From Zoopage sp. CT-All (Eukaryota > Zoopagomycota > Zoopagomycetes > Zoopagales > Zoopagaceae), in NCBI GenBank assembly GCA_004114245.1, contig QZWS01000013.1:1-45886 (forward strand): a DNA stretch of 45,886 nucleotides, given 5' to 3'. Both the position numbers and the translations under genes were made by a program. The notes beneath the pieces are model-generated. The model was not told the origin of the DNA. It did no database searches and worked only from the letters and a program-made list of their open reading frames with translations. Every line of letters starts with the position of its first letter. Positions within the stretch are counted from its first letter, which is position 1. Shown here in pieces: positions 11,509-23,497 of the stretch.

Positions 11509-14500
11509 CAATCAAGAATAGACGTCCACTCAGTTCCTTGCAGTGGCCACGGCTGCCCTCAATCACTACCGGATGCACTTTGCTAGCATCATGAATGGCC
11601 TCTAGATACACCGCCGACGGCTGCTTCTCTCCTGCACTCTCGAGCAAGCTACCTCCACTCGCCAATCGCCAGAGCACTTCAAAGACCGGCTTGCGGCTAC
11701 TCACTCCCCAAGGTGACCGATCCCGACCGGGTCCTGAGACCTCCCATTGCTGAATCGCCTGTTGCACCTCAAGGACATTTTGGACACATGTCCGCTGGAA
11801 GGTGCTTAGCTTCTGGGATACAGACCTCGGTAACTCAGGTCGCGCGATAATCGTCTCCAGCGAGCGCTGAATCAGCTGCATCGAAATCAATGGCTCGCGG
11901 TACAAGTTTGGAGATTCCTTATCAAACAGCATTTTGCTGGGCTGCAATGATTCTGCAACAAGGTGGGCTATAATGAATAAAAAGAGAAAAAGCCAAGGGA
12001 GGTAGGGTCAGGAAACAGTCCACTCTCAAGCGAAACCCCATCAAGGACAATGCCGCTTACCTGGCTGCCCTTTGCCCATGTACGCCGAAATCAAAGACTC
12101 CACTAAATGGTTGAGCTGCGACTCAGTAGCCTGCCTGCCCGCGAACAACTTGAGCTGATGATCGTATATTAATGTCAAAGCCTTCTCAGATGAGACTGCA
12201 TATGACAGCTGGATGCCGCGCGACACGATTTGCGCTGCCTCCTCCCGAACATCTGCCTCGTCGTCCTGCAGCTGCCATGTCAATGTCTCAAAGAGTTTGA
12301 GGTATGCCTCAGTAATATCCTCAGAGGGTTGTTCTTGGTTTGGTGCCAAAAGATGGTGGGCAAAGAAGGCGATCGACTCTAAAGCGGCCTCGCGCAATTG
12401 AAGTGTCTAGGCGTGGCATGAAAAGAATTAATTGTGTGTTCTTTTCGCGCCTTCCATCGGAGAGTAACGCCATCCTCAAAACTGTACCTGGTACTCATCG
12501 GCGTGCTTATAGATAAAGGCCGCCCAACGATTCAAGCAATCGATGCGCATTGTTCTCTCAATAGCGTGGTCATTCCAGATCTATCACGCCGTTGCAGAAA
12601 AAACCAGAAAGAATGGAGGTTAGCCTTGTCGTGTGGGACTTATTTTCGAAACTAGAACAGACGCAGATTACTTACCTGAACGAAGATGCTTCCTGTTGCT
12701 GGTAGGATAGCCTCAACTACCGCAACACCACCGGTGGCCTCGTCGTCAATACGCAAACACAGCCGGTTCCAGAACTCCACAATATCTACGCGGGAATCAT
12801 GGGGAAACGGACTCGTTCCCCCAATGATGGATACCAACGCAACCTCAACACGCAGACACTCCAGATTCTCCTCGCCTTGGAAGAGGATTTCAGTCAAGGT
12901 AGCGTGAATCGATGGAACGTCGAAAAATGCGTCAACGCCCTCTCTGTTCGTCTCCAGCAATGCCTGCAACGTCTCCAACGTCTCCAAGCGCACCTCATAG
13001 TCTTGATCCTTTAGCAGGTCTTTGATCAGCTCCGTGGCGCGCCCGTTGTCCAGAGCTGTATTCACTCCAAGCACAGAAGCTGAGATCATGGATCTGGCCA
13101 TCAACCGTCGAACAAGATGGCCTCCAATGTGTTGCCGATAAGTCTGCTTCTCCTCCACAAGTCCCACGACAGCGTAGTCAAGAATAAATTCTCGAGTGGC
13201 CTTGAAGTGTATATCGCTCAGGCGTTTCATCTCCTCTCGCTCGCTTTCCATCTCCAAGGCAGCACCCTCTTCAGCCTCGACAGAATCGCGTCCCATCCAC
13301 TCCTGTCCTAGGACAAACTCTGCGTATATAGAGAGTACCATCCATCGGTTTAGCTGGCAGCCGGTCCTCAATACGCGCTCGCTGACCGGCCTGAAACTCT
13401 CGGCGAACTGTGTCACGAACGCCCGACGAACTGTCCTGTCAGCAACACCTTCGCCGAGGAGATGTCCACGCAAAAGAAACTGGACTTGAACCAACAATCC
13501 GTGGATCTCATTCTGACTTATTGGCACCTTTAAGCAGCCCTGCAGAACATCCACGACCAGAGCCATCAGATCCCTTGATGCAATCAGTGGTGTCAGCGCG
13601 CGTGCTGCCATCTCACGGGTCTTCCAGATAGCACTTGCGGCGCATCGACGGACCAGCGCCACAAACGCTGACATGCCTCCGTCCACAGCATCCGCAGGAT
13701 CCGCATGAAGGCTGGGCTGCAATCTCGACAAAAGCGTCAGCACCGGGTACAGGCCAGGATGGACGCGATCCTGTGATGACTCGGTCCCCAACAGCTGTCC
13801 AACAGCCACTTCAAGTTGGCTTTGCAGGAATCCACAAAGGCCCTCCAATCGAGCAAACAGCTCGCGACTTGTAATGCCGTTGATCGCCAGGTGCTCATCG
13901 CGGACCCTCTTGGCTCCAAAGACGCGGTGAAGCAGGGTTGAGAAAAGCATCACTCCGCAGTTCCGGACCGCCCACGATGGAGATGAGAAGGCTCGGATAG
14001 AGAGCTCGAGGCCCTGACCGACATACGGCAGAACCGACGTACTCAACTTTGCATCCATAAACAGCCTACGGAGGACGTTCATGGCGTGAATCTGCGGCAG
14101 ATCCACCTGCTGATTGGCATCAGCACTAACGGGCTTCTCCGCAATGGCCATCACTCGACGCATCACCATGGGCAAGAGCGTCCGCCTGTTATCCGATAGT
14201 TCAGCGTTCACAATGGCCAGAATGCAGAGCGGCAACCCAGCGGAGCGGCGTGTCACAGAAATAGAGTCGCTCAAAATCGAACTCAAGTTCTCTTCCAGCC
14301 ATGTCCGGGGTAAAGCAGCCAGCGTAGAATCTTCCGAATTCAGGAGCCGTGTGCAAAGTGAGATATAGGCAGGGAAGACGGAAGAGAACGCTCCCGGATG
14401 ACGAATGGTAGTCAACAGTCGCCGGAAAAGCGCTCCAGCCCGATCGAGAGCACTGGACTCAAGAATACCATCCACTTTGAGGGTGGTGCTGCCGATAGTA

Positions 14501-17500
14501 GCCTTTGACAGGACCAGCTCCATAAGAGACGACGACTCCTTGATGGCTCTCCAGCAGTAACTCAGAATGACCTGGTGATTAGGTCCGCCACTCTGCTCAA
14601 ACTCATCGCCTCCTGAGGAGCTAATGACTGCGTCAATCGACTCCTCCATCTCAGTGAACGTGGCGGGGATATTGCCTTCAGGCGAAGGATTGGAGAGGAC
14701 GCCCATGACAACACCACAAACGCTCTCGACTAGGCTCATCATGTCTGTGTGGACAGCTTGCCAGAGCGGGCGATGATTAGTCACCAGAGGAGAGGCATAG
14801 TCGATGGACGAGAAAAGGTATCGTAGTCCAATCAAAGTGCCGTGCATAGGATGGTGGTGGGCTGCATCCAACTGGTTGACTTTCGCCTTTTCAAGCTGAA
14901 TCCTGAGCAACGCCTGGAGGCGAAAGGCAAAGTCCACTATCAAATCGAGCGGATGAAATAAAGAAATTGTACTGTTGTTAGACTTCAAGTTGCATGTAGC
15001 TGCGACAAAGGAGGCGTGTTTTTGCGCTGTCAGACTTGCCTGCAGGAGTTCCAGTCTCCTTGATAGACTGCAGCATCAACTGATCTGCAGCATCTCCATA
15101 AGAAAGTCGAATATTCCAGCCCAGCTCGATCGCGTATTTGACAAAGACGGTCTTCAGCACCAGCCCTCCCGAATCACTCTCACCGGCCCGAGTGCTCTTC
15201 AGCCAGTCCAGGCCCCAGCGTACCAAACCCTCCACGGCCTCCTTCGATTCATAGCCCGCGAATGGAGCTTTGAACGTCATAAGAATATCCAATGCTTGCT
15301 CGCGACAATGATCGAATGGGTTCAGCAGGCAACCCAACAACGTTTTGGTGTGCTCCTCGTTGGCAATCGGGAGCTGGAAAGGGAATCGTGAGACGTCTCC
15401 GGTCTTGGATCCCGGTGGTAGGGGTGTCGAATCGATACCAAATGTTTTGATGACCATTCCGAGCAATCGCAAACTGGTCGAGACACGCTGGAAGGATGCT
15501 CCTGGGTAGATGGATGAAAAAAGGTGATCCTGCAGCCATATCAGAAAAGACTTTGTCTCTTCCACTTTAGCCTCACGCAGCTGAATCATGGCTCCTGCCT
15601 CGGCCTCAGTCAGGTTCTTCTTGCCCGCTGGCGTGTGGAGCCTGGCGATTTCCCTTGCTAGTACATAGCAGTTTCCACGGACGCGGAAAAGGAACTTTGA
15701 TAGGTGGGTGTATAGCTTCTGGCGGAAATCAGGGACGACAGAGTTCATGTTCAAAGGCAGGAACTGCTTTAACAGATCGTACTCCACCTTCGCTACTGGT
15801 GTGGTTGAACGCTTGGACTCACAAAGAATACCAAGTACGTCAATCCTGATGTCACTCGACGCATGATACATGGCGGAATGCAGGATAGAGATGTCGATCT
15901 TTGGCTTGTCCAAGTCGGAAGAGCTATTGCTGGTCAGAGAGAGCTCGGAATAATGGCTGGCGTCGATAAGGTCTAGCGATCGAGCGACCTTGATGGCTAA
16001 AACAATAGCGTTGAAGCGGTACGCCCCGTCCGAAATGAATCCTGGATAAGAGTGACCGGAGTCATTCAGGATTTCCAACAGATTCCAGAACGCCTCAGGA
16101 CACGTCGAAAAGAGAGGAGATAGGATGAAGTGGCCCAAGTGCTTGCGTATGTGATCGTTCTCCGTTGTCAGAGCCTGAGAGACCGACTTTGACCAAAAGT
16201 CAAGCCAAGGCTGCATCGCTTCCTTGCGCGCCACCCGCACCGCAGCTGGATCCTTGTCCGCGGATCCGTCGGATGCCGAGCTTGCGTTTTTCTCCGACTT
16301 TTTGCTCGTGGACGCGGACAAAACATTGGCACCCTTGGCATCCTGCTCGAGACACTCTTTCCAAGATTTTTCGATCATGGCATTAATGGCGACGGCTGCC
16401 CCTGGTGCTGTGGCGAGTTGTTCCAGAGCCATGATCGCCTGGATGAGAGCGTCCTGCTGGAGCTTCATGACCTCAGCAATGGGAACACGTCCAACAAGAA
16501 TAGCCAGGATAGAGTACTTTGACTTGCGATGGCTGTCCGCCATCAAAATACGCTGAAGCAGCTGAGTTACAAACGCCGGGGTTGCCTCGTCCTGCATCTG
16601 CGCCTTCATGTAAACGATGTCAAGGAGCAGCTCCAGAATGTTCTTGACCTTGTGCTGAACAGTGTCAACAGGATCCTCCCAGTAATCAAGAACATAAGTC
16701 GTCAGCTTCTCCTGTGCTTGCTCATTGATGCAGCTTGCCAGCGCCTGTTTCATCTCTGCAGAAGCCGAGGATCGTTCACCCAGATGGAGTTTGGTCTGTT
16801 GCAGCCAGTGTCCCATAGTCTCGAATGCACTCGTCTTGCTGGACATATCCTTGGAGGTAGCGCACAAATAGGCGATCGCATGGAACAGTACTTCATGCAG
16901 GACCAACCCGTGCTTGTGAAGATCGTTGAACACTGCTGGAGCGTACCACTGAGAGACGTTCTCGACGGGCATCACAAGGGCTTCCTGTCGAATGTTGGTC
17001 AACAAGCCGCGGACAACTCCAAGCATGTACATGCCTGCGTCCTCCTCGCCGGGCCCACATTTTTCTCCGAGATAGGTGTTCCATCCAAAGTCCATGGCGA
17101 CCATAGCCCGAGGAATTTCGGGCAGGTAGGTTAGATCCTGACCATTGGATCCAAAGACGAGTCCGACAATGCGACGTGAAGCCTCCTGGATGCTGGGCGA
17201 AGTCAGGTCGATGAGATTGGCAAAGATCATTCCAGAGATGGAGGAGACGTCGCGATGATATACAGGAGACGAGGAGATGGTGATGGCATCCTTCAGGATG
17301 CGGATGATATAAAGCTGTGGGTTGTGCTTCTCCGAGATCTCAAATTGGTCCGATGGCGAGGATCTATGGGTGAGTGTAGGTGATGTTACTCCACCGGAAC
17401 TGCTGAAAATGAGACGAGAAATCATGGCGAGGATCAACTTGAGAATGAACTCCAGATCGTGCATGGCTTCTGTGTATTCGCTGGGCGCATGATCTCGAGT

Positions 17501-18339
17501 GACCTAGTTCACGGAGAAAAAAAGCTAATTTCCAGTCAGTAGCCATATCAGCAACGCAAACGTGCTTCGATTCTTAGCCATGGCTTGTCCTTGGAGCCGT
17601 ACCTCGACGTTGGTGATCTGGACACGCGCGTGCAACAGCTGAGACAGCTCCTCCAGGATGGAGTGCATGTCGGCACGGATGGCAGCCCTGCCCATAGCAT
17701 AATCGAGGGTGGTGTAAAGGCAAAGGGCGCGTTGGTGCCATGCCATATCGATATCGATTCTCCTGTTGGGCTCGATCGCAAAGATGTCGCTGGTGATGAC
17801 GGAGCGCAGTGCGGACACGATCGCTCCGTGTGGATCAGAGTCGTCTGGCTGCAAGTGCGACTGCAAAGTCTGGAGCAAGGCAAAGATCTGTTTCCGAGAG
17901 GCGAGCTTGGCTGATCCAAAGTAGAAGAGCGCCATGAACTGGGAGAATGCATGCTGAAAGTCGGCTTGCTTTAGCAGTTCACAATCCTGCTCCTTGAGAC
18001 CCTTGACAGCTTGATCTGTTTGCGGAAAAAAAATGCAGCGACCGACAAGTTGAGATAAAGCAAACTAGAAGCTTCAAACAGGCTAAGCGCAACCTGCTAT
18101 TTTCCTGCATGACACCTACCTAGCCTCTTGAAGGCCACCGCTTGCTGCTGCGAGGTTGTGCGGCCGTATTTGTCCTGCTCGTGCTTTGAGTCGTTGACGA
18201 AGAGTATCCAGGCCGACACCAACGGATGGTCCTTTGCGCTGGCCTCGAAGGGCGCGAGGAGTTGCGACCAGCTGGGGGAGTAGGGCACGGACAGGTCTTT
18301 GGACTGAAAGGCCTGCTTTGTTCTCTGATGCAGCACCAT
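11504..18339 (-). CDS. THADA/Trm732-like HEAT-repeat protein (tRNA 2'-O-methylation co-factor)
   Basis: Seven exons on the minus strand: 18339-18120, 18015-17603, 17503-15040, 14936-12676, 12580-12488, 12406-12061 and 11967-11504, giving about 2,086 aa. The signature DUF2428 core is in exon 4 near residue 1255: SVTRRSAGLPLCILAIV, then IHAMNVLRRLFMDAKL and SSPSWAVRNCGVMLFSTLL, then NEIHGLLVQVQFLLRGHL. These match THADA/Trm732, the large helical-repeat partner of the Trm7/FTSJ1 methyltransferase for Cm32 in the tRNA anticodon loop (family knowledge). The rest is alpha-helical repeat sequence. Intron 3 (14937-15039) has an apparent GC donor, CAG/GCAAGT, with a normal AG acceptor. The last intron has two in-frame acceptors 12 nt apart (exon start 11967 or 11955), adding or dropping four residues. 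The gene is head-to-head with TSC13. The start at 18339 is the only ATG in frame in exon 1. Confidence 0.87.
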
Positions 18340-18592
18340 TCCCGTCGTGTCTGTCTGGTCCCAGACTGTGGAAGTTGTTGGGTGGTGGTGGTGGTCGAGT
18401 GGTGGAGGAATGGAGAGCTGTTGGCCCGTTGAGCTTGCTACAATAAAAATGAAACAAAATAATGCAGCGAGGCATCAGCCACCCAAGCAAGCAACACACG
18501 AGGGGACGCACACACCACACGAGTAGTGCGCTCTTCAAGCCAGACGGGCGCGGATTGTTTTTCCTCACTCTCTTCCTCACTTCCTCAACATC
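18340..18592. promoter_or_regulatory. Shared upstream region of the THADA-like gene and TSC13
   Basis: The two start codons point away from each other across 253 nt, which must hold both promoters and leaders. It contains a GT-rich segment near 18375-18410 and an acttcctcaacatcATG leader before TSC13. No TATA box is obvious. Confidence 0.55.
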
Positions 18593-19709
18593 ATGAAGCT
18601 GGTCATCGCACCCAGATCCGCAAAGTCGCGCAAGTTCCCCATCACCCTCGACCTCCAAGGCACCCCCGCCGATGTCAAGGTCGAGGACGTGCAGGGCGCC
18701 ATCGCTAGACAGTTCCCTCAGCTCTACCCCGACCGACAGCGCCTAACCGTCGAGAAGGTCGCGCTCGAGTCTGGCAAGACCCTGGCTGACTACGGCCTCA
18801 AGGACGGCGACTCTGTCACCTTCAAGGATCTCGGTACGGGTGTCTTGTCCAGTAACGATACAACTCGCAGAAAAGCGTGTTGTTGTCTTTATACCAACGC
18901 ACCAGTCTTGATACCGTTGACTAATTGTCCCCTGCATACTCTTCTCAAGGCCCCCAAATTAGCTGGCGCACTGTGTTCTTGATTGAATATGGCGGACCTT
19001 TGCTGATCCATCCCCTGGTCTACTACCTCCCCTCCTTGTTCTACGGAAAGGCCTTTGAGCACAGCCTGATGCAGACGTACGGTACCCGTTTTCCGTTTTT
19101 TCGTTTGTTTCGATTCGCCCTGTTCTTTGGTATTAACGAGCAATGCTTGCTGTTCCATGTTCCAATAGCGTGACCTACTGGATGGTGATGATCCACTTTT
19201 TGAAGCGCGAGTACGAGACCGTCTTTGTGCACCGCTTTTCCCACGGCACCATGCCGTTCCGTAACGTGTTCAAGAACAGCGCCCACTACCATCTCTTGTC
19301 AGGACTCAACCTCGCTTACTGGGTCTATGGTCCCTGGAATGCCGTCGGCGCGGCCGCTGCAGAGAGGAGCGACGCTCTTGTCTACGGCTGCATTGCTCTT
19401 TTCGCCTTTGCAGAGCTCTCCAACTACCACACTCATGTCACCCTGCGCAACCTCCGCCCCCCTGGTACCAGAGTTCGCAAGATTCCTCGCGGCTATGGAT
19501 TCGACTGGGTGTCATGCCCCAACTACTTTTTCGAGACCTTGTCGTGGTTGGCGGTCAGCATCCTCACCTTGTCCTGGTCTGCCCATCTGTTCTTTGCCGT
19601 CGCTGTTGGTCAGATGTACATCTGGGCTGTCAAGAAGCACAAGGGATATCGCAAGGAGTTTTCGGACTATCCTCGCGGACGCAAGGCCATGTTCCCATTG
19701 ATCGCTTAA
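18593..19709 (+). CDS. TSC13: Very-long-chain enoyl-CoA reductase (Tsc13/TECR)
   Basis: Three exons, 18593-18833, 18950-19076 and 19169-19709, give 302 aa, the usual family length. Residues 1-80 form the ubiquitin-like N-terminal domain typical of TECR proteins (LADYGLKDGDSVTFKDLG at its end). Then come ISWRTVFLIEYGGPLLIHPL, YWMVMIHFLKREYETVFVHR with the conserved Lys in FLKRE, and the steroid-5-alpha-reductase-type C-terminal domain with GFDWVSCPNYFFETLSWLA and the ending KGYRKEFSDYPRGRKAMFP. The enzyme carries out the last NADPH-dependent reduction of each fatty-acid elongation cycle in the endoplasmic reticulum, supplying very-long-chain fatty acids for sphingolipids (family knowledge). 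Several membrane segments are visible. Both introns (116 and 92 nt) have good donors. It diverges from the THADA-like gene and converges on the dehydrogenase gene. Confidence 0.95.
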
Positions 19710-19868
19710 AAAAGCACTTATCGCCTCGATGTCTTTTAGCGTCAACTTGGTTACCCATCTTCTTTCCATTGCCCTCATTTTTCCCTTTTGCTCCCAACAA
19801 TCTATCCGCGTTCTCAATGGCGTTATTTTGTTTTAATATATCTGAAAGGCACACACACGTCGCAAGTC

Positions 19869-19874
19869 AATAAA
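19869..19874 (+). terminator. Poly(A) signal AATAAA for TSC13
   Basis: A canonical AATAAA lies about 160 nt after the TSC13 stop codon, in the 227-nt gap before the convergent dehydrogenase gene. Confidence 0.55.
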
Positions 19875-19936
19875 ATGAAAATGAAAATGATAACAGAAGA
19901 AGAAACTGTTCGATATCCTATGTACATGATTCCCGC

Positions 19937-20980
19937 TCACTGCTGAGCAAGACTCTCGAGTCCAATCGCACGGCAGCTCCAGTCCCACCAAAACTTTTGC
20001 TTCTCCAGATCCTTGCTTTCCTCGCTCATCTCTCCGACGACGTCTTTATCGTAATAGATCGCGTTCCCGTTTCGCCTCTCTCCGCTCATGGCGTTAAACA
20101 CCCGTCGGCCGCCTTCTTCCTCCGTCGACGCAGCACTGATTCTCGAAAGAACATTGTCCATGAGCATACGTGTCGCGAATCCAGAGTGGCGCTTGAGCCC
20201 CGAAGTAGGAACGAATCCAGGCGAGACCTAAGCATTATCCCATTTTACATAAGAAAAATTTCAGTCCACCATAACAAGGCCCTGGCTTCAGCTGAAAAGA
20301 CGAGAAAAAAAAAGCAGCATCGTAGCGCTTACCGCATTCACCGTAACAACATCGTCTTTGAGTTGCGCAGCCAAAACGTGCATGCACAGGAGCTGGCACA
20401 GCTTCGAGTTCCTGTAGGCAACCATGCCATCGAACCCCTCCGTATCGTTGATGTTCTCCAGGGTCAAAATGGGACCCTTTCCCTTACCGACGCCTGGCTT
20501 GTGAAGATCCGACGAAACAAAAAGAACTGTCGGCTTCTCCTCTGGCCACGTCTTGTGTCCGTTCCGGAGCGAAGGGAGCAAAAGCTGGGTCAAGAGCAGC
20601 TGTGACAGGTGGTTCACCTGCATGCTGTACTCGTGGCCATCGTCTGCGGTCAGCTCACGCTTAAAGACCATGACACCTGCGTTCAGGACAAGAGTATGAA
20701 TACCATAGGGGAAGGACGCGATCACAGACTCTCCAAACTGGCGGACAGACGCAAAGGAAGCCAGCTCAAGGGGTCGGAACTCAATCGTGTTGGAGTTGGC
20801 AGCAAAGGCCTCGAGGCTCTTGACACCAGCAGTGGCTCGTTCGTGGTCGTGGCAGCCCAGAACGACGTGGACATTGGAACTTGTCGAGAGAATGAGCTTG
20901 GCGGCTTGGAAACCAATGCCGACATTGCCGCCAGTGATGACGATGACCTTCTTGGGTGTGGTTGAGGTTGTGGAATTCAT
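19937..20980 (-). CDS. Short-chain dehydrogenase/reductase
   Basis: Two minus-strand exons, 20980-20333 and 20227-19937, with a 105-nt intron, give 312 aa. The Rossmann cofactor motif TGGNVGIG is at residues 16-23, NAGVM at 100-104, a catalytic-type Ser in FVSSD near 156, and the Tyr-x-x-x-Lys pair in AYRNSK at Y189/K193. After the intron NAV/SPGFVPTSGL gives the family's usual Pro-Gly turn. The layout resembles the retinol-dehydrogenase/WWOX-type classical-extended group, but the substrate cannot be read from the sequence. The start at 20980 gives a normal-length N-terminus; an in-frame ATG 75 nt upstream would add a hydrophobic stretch and is less likely. No strong signal peptide. The gene converges on TSC13. 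Confidence 0.9.
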
Positions 20981-21655
20981 TGAATGGGTAAGCTTTTTAG
21001 CAGAGAAGGCAATGGTGAAAGTTGTCAGTTGTGAAAGGAAAAGGTTGTATGACAAGAGAAAGAGAGAGCGTGAAAGAGGGAGAAAAGAAATCTGATAAGA
21101 TAAAAATCTCTAGCTGAGCGCGAAAAAAAAAAAGAAAAGATGGATCTCAACAGGCCACCTACAAGTAGGGGTGACGGTCCGCATATTGTTTTTTTCGGTC
21201 GACTCCCTGAGTGTGGGAGCCGACTTGGAGCCGGCCAGGAGGTTGAACGCTTGGCTGTTATTTTACTGAGCTCATATTCGTTATATGTAGCTCTGTCAGG
21301 AGGGCTATGGCGACCTTCAAAACTTGAGTGAGGGAGTGAGTGTGAAGGGCGATTGGCGAGTGTCCGCTGAAATTCAAGGAACTGACATATACGAGAGTTT
21401 ATGAAATTGGAACAAGTGATGATCAAGCTATTAGTGCCTGAAAAGCTTCTAATATGGAGCGTCGATCGACTGATGAATGGCATTTTTGGCCGGCTGAAAG
21501 TCGACCGACCGGTATCCCTACCTACGAACTCCACCTGAGCATCCCTCAAAATCGCTACAGAGATTGAGAATCAGGTCTACATGTGAAGTGGGGAGTACGG
21601 ATGGCGACAAAGACCCACCACCACCGAACTCGGGACAGCAACCCATGCAGGATAA
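20981..21655. other. Upstream region of the dehydrogenase gene
   Basis: Mostly non-coding. It includes an A-rich run near 21123-21140. Short frames exist on both strands, but none matches a known family. It also reaches into the area in front of the unassigned + strand frame at 21656. Confidence 0.4.
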
Positions 21656-21832
21656 GGGCACCTCTCACCCATTGAAAACGGAGTGATCCGAGCTGCTGCA
21701 CCTTCAGTCAATACAAGACCTGAAGCGGAGGAACTTCCCGATTCGGATGATGTTGTATACAAAGGTACGGAAGTAACCTTGGCTGCAAAGAGCTTGAGGG
21801 CACAACTTGATACCATAGTGGGTGAATCATAG
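21656..21832 (+). pseudogene. Unassigned C-terminal-like coding fragment
   Basis: A + strand frame after a TAA at 21653-21655 encodes 58 residues ending at TAG 21832. Its composition looks like a real protein C-terminus: VIRAAAPSVNTRPEAEEL and GTEVTLAAKSLRAQLDTIVG. An ATG at 21601 opens the adjacent frame (MATKTHHHRTRDSNPC), so one frameshift or a small intron would be needed to link them. No family is recognised. It may be the relic of a lost gene, the last exon of a gene whose other exons I cannot find, or chance. Confidence 0.25.
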
Positions 21833-21896
21833 GTCAACCATCGGGTATTTGAGGGGAAAAGGTCCCAGTCGCTTTTCTTGATCCGTTTAGACGCGT

Positions 21897-21902
21897 TTTA
21901 TT
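21897..21902 (-). terminator. Poly(A) signal AATAAA for the alpha/beta hydrolase
   Basis: On the minus strand AATAAA occurs about 50 nt after the hydrolase stop codon at 21951, a normal distance for a poly(A) signal. Confidence 0.5.
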
Positions 21903-21950
21903 GACAGGGCGTTCCCCTTGAAATACGTCTCTTGTATAGGCTTAACACAG

Positions 21951-23112
21951 CTACTGGGTCAGTTCAAAAACTCCGTCTTTTCCTTTGTTAACCAGTTCCT
22001 CGATAAACCTGCAGTATGTCTCGGTCTGCTCGCCAGGAAGAGCATGGCCTGAGCCCTCAAAGACGACGAGGGGGCACCCAAGTTCCTTGGCAAGATGGTG
22101 AGATCCCGATGGTCTCACAAACTTGTCCTCTGTTCCTGTCACGACGAGTACAGGCAGGCCCGAGTTCTTGATCTGAGCCAGTCTCGCAGAGTTGACATGA
22201 TGAAAGAGTGCTGCCCAGGACTGCGCGATATTGGCATGAAGAGGCTGAACAGGAATCGTTGCAAATCTCTGCTTCAGGCTCTACATTTTTTATAGAAAGG
22301 TATCGTAAGCATGTGAAGAACGTATCTGCCATGCCCAAAGACTCTTACTAGCCACTATACTTACCGCCGCTACCATTTCACGGTTGGTGTTGTACGCCAT
22401 ATTTTTGGGTGCCTGTTCCAGCCATTTCTAAAGGGAGTTGTAAGCAGCATCAGTATATACATCTCCAAGAGCGTTCAAGAAGGAAGCAATAGGCATCCTG
22501 ATCCTTACCGCGGGGTATAACGTCTCAGTGATGAGTTGGATGCGAAGGTCAGGATCCTTCATCAGAATCACTCGTGCCAGGAAACTGACGGTAACCAACA
22601 TAGGCGGAGACCTACCCGCATTAGTTGATGTCAGGACCAGCGACGAGAAGCGTTTCGCGTCGGCCAGAACCAGTTCCAGTGATATCATTCCCCCCATGGA
22701 CACACCCGCAACATGAACGTCGGAAGTCCACCCCAGTGCGTCCAACAGCTCCAACGTGTCCTGGGCCATCTGGGAGGTCGAATACAGACCCTTGGGAGCG
22801 TCGGAGTAACCAACACCGCGGTTGTCAAAAAACACGGTTGTGAATTCGGGATGCTTGGCGAATTGCTCGACCTAAAGGAGCGAGCCGATTAGCATTCATA
22901 GCTTAGCATATGACAATCAAAAAATAAGAAAAAAACCAAGACGAGTTGCAGCATACCACGGGGGCCCAGCCTGCGCCTGGTGAATTCAAGCCCATGATGA
23001 GTAAAAGCTTCCGAGGCCCATTTCCTGTGCGCTGGTAGAAAAGTTTGAAGGGTGTGCCGCGCGAACCGCCCACCTCCACATGGCCTTTGTCGTCAAGTAA
23101 TGTAGTTGTCAT
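21951..23112 (-). CDS. Alpha/beta hydrolase
   Basis: Four minus-strand exons, 23112-22957, 22871-22509, 22427-22365 and 22280-21951, give 303 aa; introns are 85, 81 and 84 nt, all phase 0. The fold's landmarks are present: an oxyanion-loop region LLLIMGLNSPGAGW, FFDNRGVGYSD, the nucleophile elbow GVSMGG with Ser near residue 110, the acid in VTGTEDKF near 246, and the catalytic His in GSGHALPGEQ near 273. The combination is typical of soluble esterase or lipase-like hydrolases and related haloperoxidase-type proteins. The substrate is unknown. No signal peptide is seen, so a cytosolic or organellar location is likely. It lies in tandem with the upstream DHHC gene. Confidence 0.9.
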
Positions 23113-23497
23113 GTTAAGCGAGGGAGGAAAGGAAAAGCTGTCTGTATTTTTCGTTCGCCGCTTTGCATTTTTTTTTTAGCATACTTGTCTGCCGACGCAC
23201 GGTATCCAATAACAGGTTTGGACACAGACAGGGGTTGATCGGCGATCACTTCATACATAGCGGCTCGCTGTACACTTTTTAAAAGCTGAAATGCTAGAGT
23301 CTGGAGGCGGGCTTTGATGAAGAATGGCTCTGGGAAACCTCAAACTGTTTTGCTTGCTTGCTTGCTACGATCTGTATCTGGTGAGCAATGTGCCATCCCC
23401 ATCCCTCAGTGCAACGTGCACAAAACCCCGACAACAAAGCTTTGACAGATGCGGCTTTATTGTTGGCATGAAGAGCACTCCAACTAATCACCTCGGG
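23113..23497. other. Gap between the hydrolase and DHHC genes
   Basis: 385 nt hold the hydrolase promoter and the 3' end of the DHHC gene. There is an A-run on the minus-strand-equivalent T tract near 23169. No gene is seen. Confidence 0.5.
23456..23461 (-). terminator. Poly(A) signal AATAAA for the DHHC gene
   Basis: On the minus strand AATAAA is found about 37-42 nt after the stop codon at 23498, within the expected range. Confidence 0.5.
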
